Positions 1-7,048 of a DNA stretch of 36,651 nt are shown here, in pieces; positions within the stretch are counted from its first letter, which is position 1; each line of letters starts with the position of its first letter. The DNA comes from Candidatus Eiseniibacteriota bacterium. GTDB lineage: Bacteria > Joyebacterota > Joyebacteria > Joyebacterales > Joyebacteraceae. The notes beneath the pieces were generated by a model that was given only the letters and a program-made list of their open reading frames with translations, searched no databases and was not told the origin of the DNA. The DNA lies in contig JAUVLG010000021.1 in NCBI GenBank assembly GCA_030595835.1, positions 1 through 36,651 on the forward strand, in the 5' to 3' direction. The translations under genes were made by a program, and so were the position numbers.

Positions 1-172
1 TGGATTGTTGTGGAAGCCATATTCTACCATGCGGAGCGCGACCTTGAAACCTGAGATGGCGTCTGTTAGTCCTTATGTGTAAGGGGAATCGGAAGCAGAG
101 CGGCTCGCCAGGGTCTACGTGTCTGTGGCGAGCGCGTATGGATGCTGATCTGGACCGAGGAGGCAAGGGAAC
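1..172. other. leader region at window edge
   Basis: No gene is recognised here. The stretch ends in a strong Shine-Dalgarno sequence (GAGGAGG near 158-164) serving the gene that starts at 173. A small CCTTA-TGTG-TAAGG hairpin lies at 71-84. A TTGAAA at 44-49 could be a -35 box, but no good -10 follows at the right distance, so no promoter is called. Confidence 0.4.
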
Positions 173-1174
173 ATGAGAACGGTAATTCGTGTGGCAATTA
201 GCTGCCTGTTAGTTGTGGCTGCGTGCTCGGTCGCGCAGGCGCGCGAGATAGACAAAGATTTCCATGAGACCTTCGATGTCAGTGAGGGTGTCGTCCTCCG
301 CCTCGACTACGACGACGGCGATGCGACCATTACCCCGTGGGACCAGGACGCTATAGATGTCGTGGTCCATTACCACGCTGACGTGACGGCGATCGGGTTC
401 GGCACGGAGCCCGATTTCAACGTCGAGTTCAGGCAGACCGACGACAGAGTGACGGTACGGGGGATAGAGGCTTCCTCGTCCGGGGTCTACTTCTTCCGCG
501 CGATGCGCGAGTACGAGTACACCTATGCGATCAAGGCACCGAGCTACGTCATCCTCGACCTGACGGGCGACGACGGCGACCTGGAACTGTCGGGGTGGCG
601 AGCCGACATAGAGTGCAGGGTCGACGACGGTGACGTCAAGTTCACCGATGTCGTCAACGGGAACACCGAGATATGGATAGAGGACGGTGATGTTCACCTT
701 ACAACGCTGTCCGGCGACCTTGTTGTCAGGGGCGACGACGGTGACATCTCTGTCACGAACAGCACGCTCTCTCATGCGCTCTTCGCACTGGAGGACGGAG
801 ACATCCGGATCTCTGACAGTAAAGGGGACTTCGATGTCGCGCTTGATGACGGTGACGTTACTCTGAGCAGAGTTACGACGTCCATCGTGGATGTGCGGGG
901 CGAAGACGGCAGTGTCAACCTTGATATCACGAGCGACGCCGATATTCACGTCAACGTGGTCACGGACGATGGTGACGTGACCATCAGGCTGGCGGGAGGG
1001 CTCCCGTTTCAATACCTGGTTACGATGGACGACGGACGTGTCGATGTCGATATCGACGGGAGCGTTGAGACCGATAGGCGTGAGCACAGGATATCGGGCA
1101 AGGTTGGCACCGGTGGGGGACTCGTCCGCGTCAGTACGGCGGACGGGGATGTCGAGCTGACGACCGCTGACTAG
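173..1174 (+). CDS. secreted DUF4097-like beta-repeat protein
   Basis: This 333-residue exported protein is built from short beta repeats. An N-terminal hydrophobic segment (about residues 5-22) ends in AQA, a plausible signal peptidase I site after residue 23; the VAAC at 15-18 also fits a lipobox, so a lipoprotein is possible. From about residue 45 on, the pattern D-D-G-D-(V/I/L) recurs roughly every 20 residues (DDGDATI, DDGDLEL, DDGDVKF, EDGDVHL, DDGDISV, EDGDIRI, DDGDVTL). That is the signature of DUF4097/GIN-type right-handed beta-solenoids. The repeated acidic turns could bind cations, which is inference. The start follows GAGGAGG at a good distance. The stop codon overlaps that of the opposing DUF1648 gene in the sequence CTAG. 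No enzymatic motif is visible and the role is unknown. Confidence 0.8.
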   Translation: MRTVIRVAISCLLVVAACSVAQAREIDKDFHETFDVSEGVVLRLDYDDGDATITPWDQDAIDVVVHYHADVTAIGFGTEPDFNVEFRQTDDRVTVRGIEASSSGVYFFRAMREYEYTYAIKAPSYVILDLTGDDGDLELSGWRADIECRVDDGDVKFTDVVNGNTEIWIEDGDVHLTTLSGDLVVRGDDGDISVTNSTLSHALFALEDGDIRISDSKGDFDVALDDGDVTLSRVTTSIVDVRGEDGSVNLDITSDADIHVNVVTDDGDVTIRLAGGLPFQYLVTMDDGRVDVDIDGSVETDRREHRISGKVGTGGGLVRVSTADGDVELTTAD

Positions 1175-1689
1175 GTCGGCGCTTGCTCGCGTGGCTGCCT
1201 GAACCGCATGATGATCCTCACGGATAACCAGAGGACCGCGGCGACGAACGCGACCAGCACATACCAGAAGTTACCAGGGAGCCTGGGCAGAGCGCTGCCC
1301 AGGTTCTCTCTGAATATGAGCTGCGCGAGCGCCACGAGAAACCCGAGCGTCGCGGTCTCTATCCAGAGTATCTGATTCCTCAGGAACGCCCGGCTTTCCT
1401 CCTGCCTCTCTGGCGAGAACCAGTAGTCCTTGTGCGGTACGTTGATGAGGGCCAGGGGGACTCTGTCGAGCAAGGTCGCAAACGCCGCGCCGAACAGCAC
1501 GAAGAACACCTCCATGCCGCCGAAGAGCAGCATGAACTCACCCTTGCTGCTCCAACCGTCGGCCTCTCCGGACGCCCCGAAGTGGACGGCAAGCCTCTCC
1601 GGCAGCAGCGGGTAGTAGTGGGTCATCTGGATGGCCGCGACCGCCGCGAGCAGCAGCAGAATGGTCATTGGTGTCCTGTCAAGTTTCAT
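1171..1689 (-). CDS. DUF1648-domain membrane protein
   Basis: This 172-residue integral membrane protein has about four transmembrane segments (residues 7-25, 50-73, 108-126 and 140-160). Between the first and second lies the DUF1648 signature, with the text LPERLAVHFGASGEADGWSS. DUF1648 is found in SdpI-type immunity proteins and many small uncharacterised membrane proteins. The second SdpI half is not evident, so an immunity role is not claimed. The start codon overlaps the stop of the upstream GNAT gene by four bases (ATGA), indicating translational coupling in one operon. Its stop overlaps that of the convergent secreted protein gene, so there is no room for a terminator between them. Confidence 0.75.
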   Translation of the reverse strand: MKLDRTPMTILLLLAAVAAIQMTHYYPLLPERLAVHFGASGEADGWSSKGEFMLLFGGMEVFFVLFGAAFATLLDRVPLALINVPHKDYWFSPERQEESRAFLRNQILWIETATLGFLVALAQLIFRENLGSALPRLPGNFWYVLVAFVAAVLWLSVRIIMRFRQPREQAPT

Positions 1690-2318
1690 GGTCGGCTCTC
1701 CTTGCGAGGCGCTCCCCAGGAACTTGCCCGGTCTCGTGTCTCCCCGGAACCCGCCTGGCCCGGCGCCTTCCCCTGGCTCGACTCGCTCTCAATAATGGAG
1801 TAGAGACGCGAGCTGCGCCACTGTCCTCTCAACCAGGTGTCGTCCCGCATGGTTCCTTCCAACTCCATCCCGGCCTTCTCGAGCACGCGTGCCGACCGCA
1901 CGTTCCTGGTGTCGCAGGTCGCCCAGATCCGGTGGACACGCAGTTGCTCGAACCCGAAACCGATCAGCCCCGCGGCGGCCTCCGTCGCGAGCCCCTTACC
2001 CCACGCGTCCCTGCGCAGACAGTATCCCATGTCGGCCGTGCGGAAGCTCTCCTCAGCAGCACGGATGCCGCTGCCACCGATCAAGCGACCGGTCTCTCTC
2101 AGTGTGATGGCGAGTTCGAAATGAAGTCTCGGGTCCCGGTGCCGGGAAGCGATGGCGCGCTCGACGAAGGCGCTGGTTTCGTCCTCACTGTTGGGTCCCC
2201 ACGGCATGTAGTGGTAGACCTCCGGGTCCACCGCATACTTGTGCACGCTCTCTCTGTCGTCGCGGCGGAATTCCCTCAGGACCAACCGCTCGGTCTCAAT
2301 CGTGACATCGCCGGCCAT
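1686..2318 (-). CDS. GNAT acetyltransferase, RimJ/RimL type
   Basis: This 210-residue protein carries an Acetyltransf_3 (RimJ/RimL) fold. It opens with TERLVLREFRRDD, the usual first strand, and has the acetyl-CoA loop WGKGLATEA near residues 112-120, followed by HRIWATCDTRNVRSARVL and EKAGMELEG. Members transfer acetyl groups to N-terminal or small-molecule amines; the substrate cannot be told from sequence. I chose the ATG at 2318 over the one at 2330 because GGGAG sits six bases before it. The last 30 or so residues are a polar, low-complexity tail beyond the domain. It follows a broken nucleoside phosphorylase gene and is coupled by ATGA overlap to the DUF1648 gene. Confidence 0.85.
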   Translation of the reverse strand: MAGDVTIETERLVLREFRRDDRESVHKYAVDPEVYHYMPWGPNSEDETSAFVERAIASRHRDPRLHFELAITLRETGRLIGGSGIRAAEESFRTADMGYCLRRDAWGKGLATEAAAGLIGFGFEQLRVHRIWATCDTRNVRSARVLEKAGMELEGTMRDDTWLRGQWRSSRLYSIIESESSQGKAPGQAGSGETRDRASSWGAPRKESRP

Positions 2319-2337
2319 TCCCACTCCCATCGGTCGT

Positions 2338-2625
2338 CTACAGCAGAAGACAGGCCTCCGCCGCCAGCCACAGGAGGTTTTCCCTGACCGTCCTGCGCTT
2401 CTGCCACTCTCTCTGGTCCCATTCCTTGCCGCTGACGTCGTCCCCGCTGTAGAGCATCTGGGCGAACGTCACCCCCCTGAAGCGGGCCACGGCGAAGAAG
2501 CACGGCACGCAATGCTACGGAACGCAATGCTCCGGCACCGGGGAGGGGTCGATCTGTTCGGAAGGCTCGATGACCGCACGCTCGGCGGGATCGAACTCCA
2601 GGAGAGGGAAGTCCTTGGGCTTCAT
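2338..2625 (-). pseudogene. decayed nucleoside phosphorylase (core deleted)
   Basis: Read in one frame, this stretch gives the N-terminus of a nucleoside phosphorylase (NP_1 superfamily; MKPKDFPLLEFDPAERAVIE, then PVPEHCVP), an in-frame TAG at 2515-2517, then HCVPCFF. It jumps directly to a typical C-terminus (AVARFRGVTFAQMLYSGDD, later WLAAEACLLL) and stops at 2338. Intact relatives known to me have roughly 170 more residues between these ends, containing the catalytic domain. The TAG sits in an in-frame 15-base tandem duplication (2507-2535) in which GAG became TAG. The fragment lies 11 bases after the phosphatase stop and overlaps the ribosome-binding region of the GNAT gene, so it was once part of this operon. 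Family recognition is from memory of its termini, with no search. Confidence 0.75.
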
Positions 2626-2636
2626 GCGGGCTCCCG

Positions 2637-4271
2637 TCAGTCGGCTGCGAGCGTGCGCTTGAGGAGGAGGATCGTGATGTCGTCGGTCGGACTGGCATCA
2701 CCCACGAAGCGGTCAAGGTCGCTTGTGACGTGCGCCACCACCTCTTCGGCGGACGCGTCGCGTTCGCGACAGAGGACATTTCGCAGCCGCTCTTCCTCGT
2801 AGAACTCACCGTCCGCGTTCTGCGCCTCCGGGATGCCGTCGCTGAAAAGAAAGAGCATTCCGCCCGGCTCGATCGTCAGATGCCCGGCGGCAAACGGGGC
2901 TGATTCGAGCATCCCGATGGGTGTACCGGTCGCGGCAACCTCCTTGATCTCGCACTTCGGTGCAAGCAGATAGGGAGGGTTGTGTCCCGCGTTGACATAC
3001 CCGATGTCGCCCGTTGGGGGGTCGAGAACCCCAAGGAAGAGCGTCGCGTAATGGATGGGATCGGTGGACAGGTAGATCTGGCGGTTGAGCCGCCGGACCA
3101 GTTCTGTGAGGTCCCTGGACTCGTCGATGAGTACCGAGATTATAGGCATGATGTTCGATACGAGGAGCGCGGCGCCCAGACCCTTGCCGGCGACGTCGCC
3201 GGCAAGGAAGAGCACGCGCCCGTCCTCCAGGCACTTGACGTCGTACAGGTCGCCACCGACTTCGAGGCAGGGCTCGTGATACGTGCCGATCTCGTAGCCG
3301 AGAACGCAACCGAGGTCTGCCGGGAGGATGTACGCTAGTATGTCCTTGGCCGCCTGCACCTCTCTCGCAAGGCGCCGGCCCTCCTCCTCGGCCTCGGCGA
3401 GGCGTGCCTGTGTGATCTTCACGCCGATCAGGTTCGCGAGCGCGGTGAACGTGCGAAGCTCGTCCTTGTTGTACCAGAAGGCGGGGTCCGTCGTGTCGGC
3501 GTATAGGATGCCGATGACCTTCTCGTTGTCGAAGAGCGGCGCCGCCATCGCGGAACGAATGCCCTGTGAAACAACACTCTGCTGCTGCTGGAATCGAGGG
3601 TCCTGCTGCGCGTCGCTGGTCAAGAGGCCGGACCGCTGCGCGACGACCTTCTGGACCATCGTGCGACTCAGGACCAGCTCACCACTCGCTGTGCCCGGCT
3701 TGAGTCTGGACGCCCTGACGACCGGTTCCTCCTTGCCCTCTTCCATCAGGAGAAGCACGGCCTTGTCGCTGGTCGCGAGTTTCTCAACAAGATCGAGGAT
3801 CATCTCATAGAGCTCGTCGAGAGGACGCTGGGTTGCGAGCAGCTCGCCTGCCTCTGCGAGAATGCGGAAGAGATTGGTCCGCTCGTCGACGCGGCCGTCA
3901 GCACCGAATATCTCCTCCAGCGTCACGGAGGAGCTCTCTATCGAGCTGCCATTCTGGGAGAACATGGTCTGCGCCGCCGGCGCGCTTTCCACGAACTTCA
4001 GCTCGACGTCCGCGAACGCGAGCACGTCGCCGAGCACAAGCTCACGCGGCCGCGTCATGGGTGCGCCATTGACGAACGTACCGTTGCTGCTCTCGAGGTC
4101 CGTCAGGATTACCTTCCCGCCATCGAGCACTATCTTCGCGTGAGTACGGGAGACAGATGAGTCGGGCAGCCTGACGTGACTGGTGGCCGCTCTCCCGACT
4201 ATCTGTTCGCCGTCCCTCAGGAAGTGGCAGGCGGAGCGCCCCTTTATCTTGCCGACTAGTGCAAAGGCCAT
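2637..4271 (-). CDS. FHA-GAF-SpoIIE serine phosphatase
   Basis: This is a 544-residue cytoplasmic regulator with no signal peptide or membrane segment. Residues about 5-95 form an FHA domain (GRAATSHVRLPDSSVSRTHA, then SSNGTFVNG), which binds phosphothreonine peptides. Residues about 145-310 form a GAF sensor domain, and residues about 330-540 a PP2C/SpoIIE (RsbU-type) phosphatase with metal-binding aspartates in EVGGDLYDV, LAGDVAGKG and FSDGIPEAQN. Such proteins usually dephosphorylate anti-sigma-factor antagonists in partner-switching pathways. No anti-sigma or STAS gene is nearby, so the target is unknown. The ATG at 4271 was chosen because AAGGA lies seven bases upstream and the domain begins at once; an in-frame upstream extension to 4346 has no such site. 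Confidence 0.9.
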   Translation of the reverse strand: MAFALVGKIKGRSACHFLRDGEQIVGRAATSHVRLPDSSVSRTHAKIVLDGGKVILTDLESSNGTFVNGAPMTRPRELVLGDVLAFADVELKFVESAPAAQTMFSQNGSSIESSSVTLEEIFGADGRVDERTNLFRILAEAGELLATQRPLDELYEMILDLVEKLATSDKAVLLLMEEGKEEPVVRASRLKPGTASGELVLSRTMVQKVVAQRSGLLTSDAQQDPRFQQQQSVVSQGIRSAMAAPLFDNEKVIGILYADTTDPAFWYNKDELRTFTALANLIGVKITQARLAEAEEEGRRLAREVQAAKDILAYILPADLGCVLGYEIGTYHEPCLEVGGDLYDVKCLEDGRVLFLAGDVAGKGLGAALLVSNIMPIISVLIDESRDLTELVRRLNRQIYLSTDPIHYATLFLGVLDPPTGDIGYVNAGHNPPYLLAPKCEIKEVAATGTPIGMLESAPFAAGHLTIEPGGMLFLFSDGIPEAQNADGEFYEEERLRNVLCRERDASAEEVVAHVTSDLDRFVGDASPTDDITILLLKRTLAAD

Positions 4272-4483
4272 GTTTCGGTCCTTGGATAGCATCCAGGTCT
4301 CATGGGACCCGCGACGGTGTCGCCCGAGCCATCTACTGCAGAGCAACCGTGCGATCGTGAAGGCGCCTCAGTGCCCGACACTAGCAGACCGCCCGGGGCG
4401 TTTCAATGGGGTTTGGGGGCCGTCGCTCTGGAACGAGAGCTTGGCCTGTGGTTAAATCGTCCAGGGAGAAGGGGGGTCACCGC

Positions 4484-4954
4484 GTGCTCAACTTCGATGA
4501 GTTGGCCGAAGGCAGGGTGGTCGTCGTAGGGATAGGCAACACGCTCCGCGCAGACGACGGCGCGGGGTCGCTCGTGGCCGAGAGGTTACGGGAGCGATAT
4601 CCTGACGTCGTCTTCGACGGCGCCCAGGCGCCCGAGAACTACCTGGGGCCGATCAGGCGGGCGGGTCCGGACGTCGTGGTGCTGGTCGATGCCGCCGACT
4701 TCGGTGGGAACCCGGGCGAGGTGAGGGTGGCGGCAGCGGAGGATGTTGAGGGACTGATGATGGGTACGCACGCGGCGCCCCTCTCGATGTTCATGAGGGT
4801 ACTGGATCACGAGACAGGAGCCGACGTGAGGCTCGTGGCCGTTCAAGTCGCATCTACTGCACTCGGTGTAAGCATGACCAGCGAGGTCGCAGATACTGTC
4901 GACCACCTTGTGCTGCGACTTGGAGAGTTGCTCGACAGGAGGGCGGAGAGATGA
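4484..4954 (+). CDS. hydrogenase maturation protease (peptidase M52 family)
   Basis: This 156-residue protein matches the HycI/HybD/HyaD family that clips the C-terminus of NiFe-hydrogenase large subunits after nickel insertion. It has the family opening VVVVGIGNTLRADDGAG (residues 12-28), a mid-protein aspartate in VVLVDAADFGGNPGE and the histidine in MMGTHAAPLSMF. These three sites supply the nickel-sensing ligands in the family. The start is a GTG preceded by AAGGGGGG; an earlier in-frame ATG at 4406 would add an unconserved tail. No hydrogenase subunit is encoded in this window, so its substrate must lie elsewhere or it acts on something else. Its stop overlaps the next gene's start by four bases (ATGA). 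Confidence 0.85.
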   Translation: MLNFDELAEGRVVVVGIGNTLRADDGAGSLVAERLRERYPDVVFDGAQAPENYLGPIRRAGPDVVVLVDAADFGGNPGEVRVAAAEDVEGLMMGTHAAPLSMFMRVLDHETGADVRLVAVQVASTALGVSMTSEVADTVDHLVLRLGELLDRRAER

Positions 4955-5442
4955 TTCGGAAACCACGCGTTGTCCAAGTACCGGTGTTTCTGCTGATATG
5001 CCTTCTGGCAGTCACCTCGTGCTCGCGGATAGAGGAGCCTGTCGTAACGATGACCGGGGTCGACTTCAGAGGGATATCGACCGAAGGTCTGTCATTCAGA
5101 CTGCTGGTGGACGTCGAGAATCCGAACGGGTTTGGGGCCGACATCAGCGAGCTGGAGTATCGTGTCTTGCTGGACAACGTGGAGGTGGCCACCGGGCTGC
5201 AGAAGGACGCCGTCTCCGTGCCCGCTGAGAGCACGGTCGAAGTGGCGATGCCCTTCACCATCGTCTGGGGCGGGATAGACACGGGCCTCAAGAAGCTCCT
5301 CGACGGCGAGGAGCACGAGTGGCGCCTCAAAGGAAGCGTAAGGCTCAACAACGGCGCGCTGTCGCGCGTTTTCAGATTCTCCGAGAACGGGACGTACGAC
5401 GCGCCCAGGGCGAATGACCTCAACATCGATCTGGACCTCTAG
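4951..5442 (+). CDS. LEA14-like (WHy domain) lipoprotein
   Basis: This 163-residue protein begins with a lipoprotein signal peptide: a basic start, a hydrophobic stretch at 7-20 and a lipobox VTSC with the acylated cysteine at residue 24. The mature part resembles the Water-stress/Hypersensitive-response (LEA type 2) fold, with the characteristic LLVDVENPNGFGADISELEY and paired strands such as YRVLLDNVEVATG. Family members are linked to desiccation and membrane stress, but their molecular action is unclear. It is translationally coupled to the hydrogenase-type protease by ATGA overlap, and hflX follows after about 80 bases, so the three may share a transcript. The sorting destination (inner or outer membrane) cannot be decided. 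Confidence 0.8.
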   Translation: MIRKPRVVQVPVFLLICLLAVTSCSRIEEPVVTMTGVDFRGISTEGLSFRLLVDVENPNGFGADISELEYRVLLDNVEVATGLQKDAVSVPAESTVEVAMPFTIVWGGIDTGLKKLLDGEEHEWRLKGSVRLNNGALSRVFRFSENGTYDAPRANDLNIDLDL

Positions 5443-5520
5443 CGGCTGCGTCTGCATCGCTGCGGTCGCTCGGGATTCTCGCCGCGTCGAGCCCCGCTCC
5501 AGAGACACGGGAGGTTTGTC

Positions 5521-6786
5521 ATCAAGAGGAAATACACACCGAAAGATGAGCGCGCAATCCTGGTCGGCGTGAGTCTGCCCAACACAAGGGTAGAGGACGA
5601 GCAGGAGTCGCTCGACGAGCTGGCGGAACTCGCGCGGACGGCGGGGGCTACTGTGGTCGACCGGTTCGTCCAGAACCGGACGCGGCTGGATGGAAAGACA
5701 TACGTCGGCAGCGGGATGGTCGAGAGGATCAAGGCGGCCGCGGCGATACACGAGGCCAACCTCCTGATCTTCGACGACGACCTGAGGCCCGCGCAGGGCA
5801 GGGAGATCGAGGAGGCCACGGAGATAAAGGTCATCGACAGGACCGAGCTCATTCTCGACATCTTCGCGAGGCGTGCCCGCACGAAGGTTGCCCGCGCGCA
5901 GGTCGAGCTGGCGCAGCTGGAGTACGAGCTACCGCGCCTGCGGAGACTGTGGGACCACCTCCAGCGCCTCGGCGGCGGCATCGGTACTCGCGGTCCGGGA
6001 GAGACACAGCTGGAGAGTGATCGCCGCAACGTGAGGGTCAGGATCAAGATCCTGAAGAAGATCCTGAAGGGGGTCGAGATAGACCGCCAGGAGCAGCGGA
6101 AGCAGCGTGCCCGGATGGCGCGTGTGGCGCTGGTTGGATACACAAACGCCGGCAAGTCGACCGTCATGAACGCGCTCTCCGGAGCGGACGTGCTGACCGA
6201 GGACCTTCTATTCGCGACGCTGGATGCGACCACGCGGAAGCTCGATCTTCCGGGCGGACACGAGGCGCTCCTGACCGACACGGTCGGCCTCATCAAGAAG
6301 CTGCCGCACCATCTCGTGGTCAGCTTCCACGCCACGCTCGAGGAGATCGCCGACTCCGACCTGCTTCTGCACGTGGTAGATGCTTCGCGGACGCACTGCG
6401 AGCGCTACATGGACCTGGCGGACGCGGTCCTGAAAGACATGGGTATCGAGGAGAAGCCCACCCGGCTCATCTTCAATAAGATCGACCTGATCGAGGATGT
6501 AGGCGAGCTTGAGCGACTCAGGCGGATGTACCCTGGTGCTCTCTTCACGAACGCGGTCGAGGGTGAGGGTCTGGAGGAGATCAGGCGGGCCATCTGCGCT
6601 CTCGTCGAGAGCAAAGAGGAGGTCCTCAGTATCACCGTTCCCTACAGTGAGGGTCGGCTGATGTCGACCGTGTACCAGATGGGCGAGGTGCTGTCGACAC
6701 AGGACGGCGAGGAGGCCACGGAGATGAAGGTGCGCGTCTCGAAGGCTGACGCTGACCGGCTCCGTAAGCTTGGCGTGGTCGGGTAG
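5521..6786 (+). CDS. hflX: GTPase HflX (apparent non-canonical ATC start)
   Basis: HflX is a GTPase that binds ribosomes and splits stalled or stress-affected 70S particles. The N-terminal HflX domain is followed by the family hallmark GGGIGTRGPGETQLESDRR and the GTPase domain: P-loop GYTNAGKST (residues 206-214 from 5521), DTVGLIKKLPHHLV (switch II) and NKID. The first beta strand, AILVGVSL, is conserved in HflX, yet the only ordinary in-frame start is GTG at 5569, which falls inside that strand. No in-frame ATG, GTG or TTG exists between the preceding stop (5440) and 5569. A strong Shine-Dalgarno GGGAGG (5509-5514) sits six bases before ATC at 5521, giving a 421-residue product. I therefore place the start there; a base-call error (ATG to ATC) is the simplest alternative. 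Function is secure, the start is not. Confidence 0.9.
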   Translation: MKRKYTPKDERAILVGVSLPNTRVEDEQESLDELAELARTAGATVVDRFVQNRTRLDGKTYVGSGMVERIKAAAAIHEANLLIFDDDLRPAQGREIEEATEIKVIDRTELILDIFARRARTKVARAQVELAQLEYELPRLRRLWDHLQRLGGGIGTRGPGETQLESDRRNVRVRIKILKKILKGVEIDRQEQRKQRARMARVALVGYTNAGKSTVMNALSGADVLTEDLLFATLDATTRKLDLPGGHEALLTDTVGLIKKLPHHLVVSFHATLEEIADSDLLLHVVDASRTHCERYMDLADAVLKDMGIEEKPTRLIFNKIDLIEDVGELERLRRMYPGALFTNAVEGEGLEEIRRAICALVESKEEVLSITVPYSEGRLMSTVYQMGEVLSTQDGEEATEMKVRVSKADADRLRKLGVVG

Positions 6787-7048
6787 CGCGAGTGGATTCA
6801 CTTGAGTGCGAAACAGGTGTCGCCACCCGATTCTGCGGCAGGATGTGTGTGCATATACTGAACACTGAGCCACGTGGGCAGGCCACGACACAGGATATCC
6901 TGGGCTTTCGGAGAACGACCGACAACTTGCCGCTTGCATACGAAAGAAAAGCCCCCTAACATTTATTAGTAGGTTGCCCAACGAAAGCTCAGTTACATAG
7001 AGTCCGGTAGCCCATCACCCCACCACGGGCCCCTTGGCAGGAGAGGCC
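6787..7048. other. intergenic region before the Fic gene
   Basis: No gene is seen here. It contains a locally AT-richer patch (6940-6975) that is unusual for this high-GC window and holds the best promoter candidate for the Fic gene. No convincing terminator follows hflX. Confidence 0.5.
6934..6962 (+). promoter_or_regulatory. possible promoter for the Fic gene
   Basis: TTGCAT (6934-6939) and TAACAT (6957-6962) are separated by 17 bases, and the -10 lies in the only AT-rich patch of the gap. The -35 match is poor (three of six), so this is weak. Confidence 0.3.

Noticed and set aside
209-1087. Open frame of 292 codons opposite the DUF4097-like gene
   Set aside because: It mirrors the regular GAC/GAT repeats of the real gene; its product has no signal peptide, domain or sensible start.
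1171-1689. SdpI-type immunity protein in a toxin system
   Set aside because: Only the DUF1648 half is present and no SdpC-like toxin or regulator is nearby; it is coupled to a GNAT gene instead.
2276-2809. Minus-strand frame of 177 codons spanning the phosphatase end, the remnant and the GNAT start
   Set aside because: It is out of frame with all three recognisable proteins, and its text is Arg/Ser-rich without a domain.
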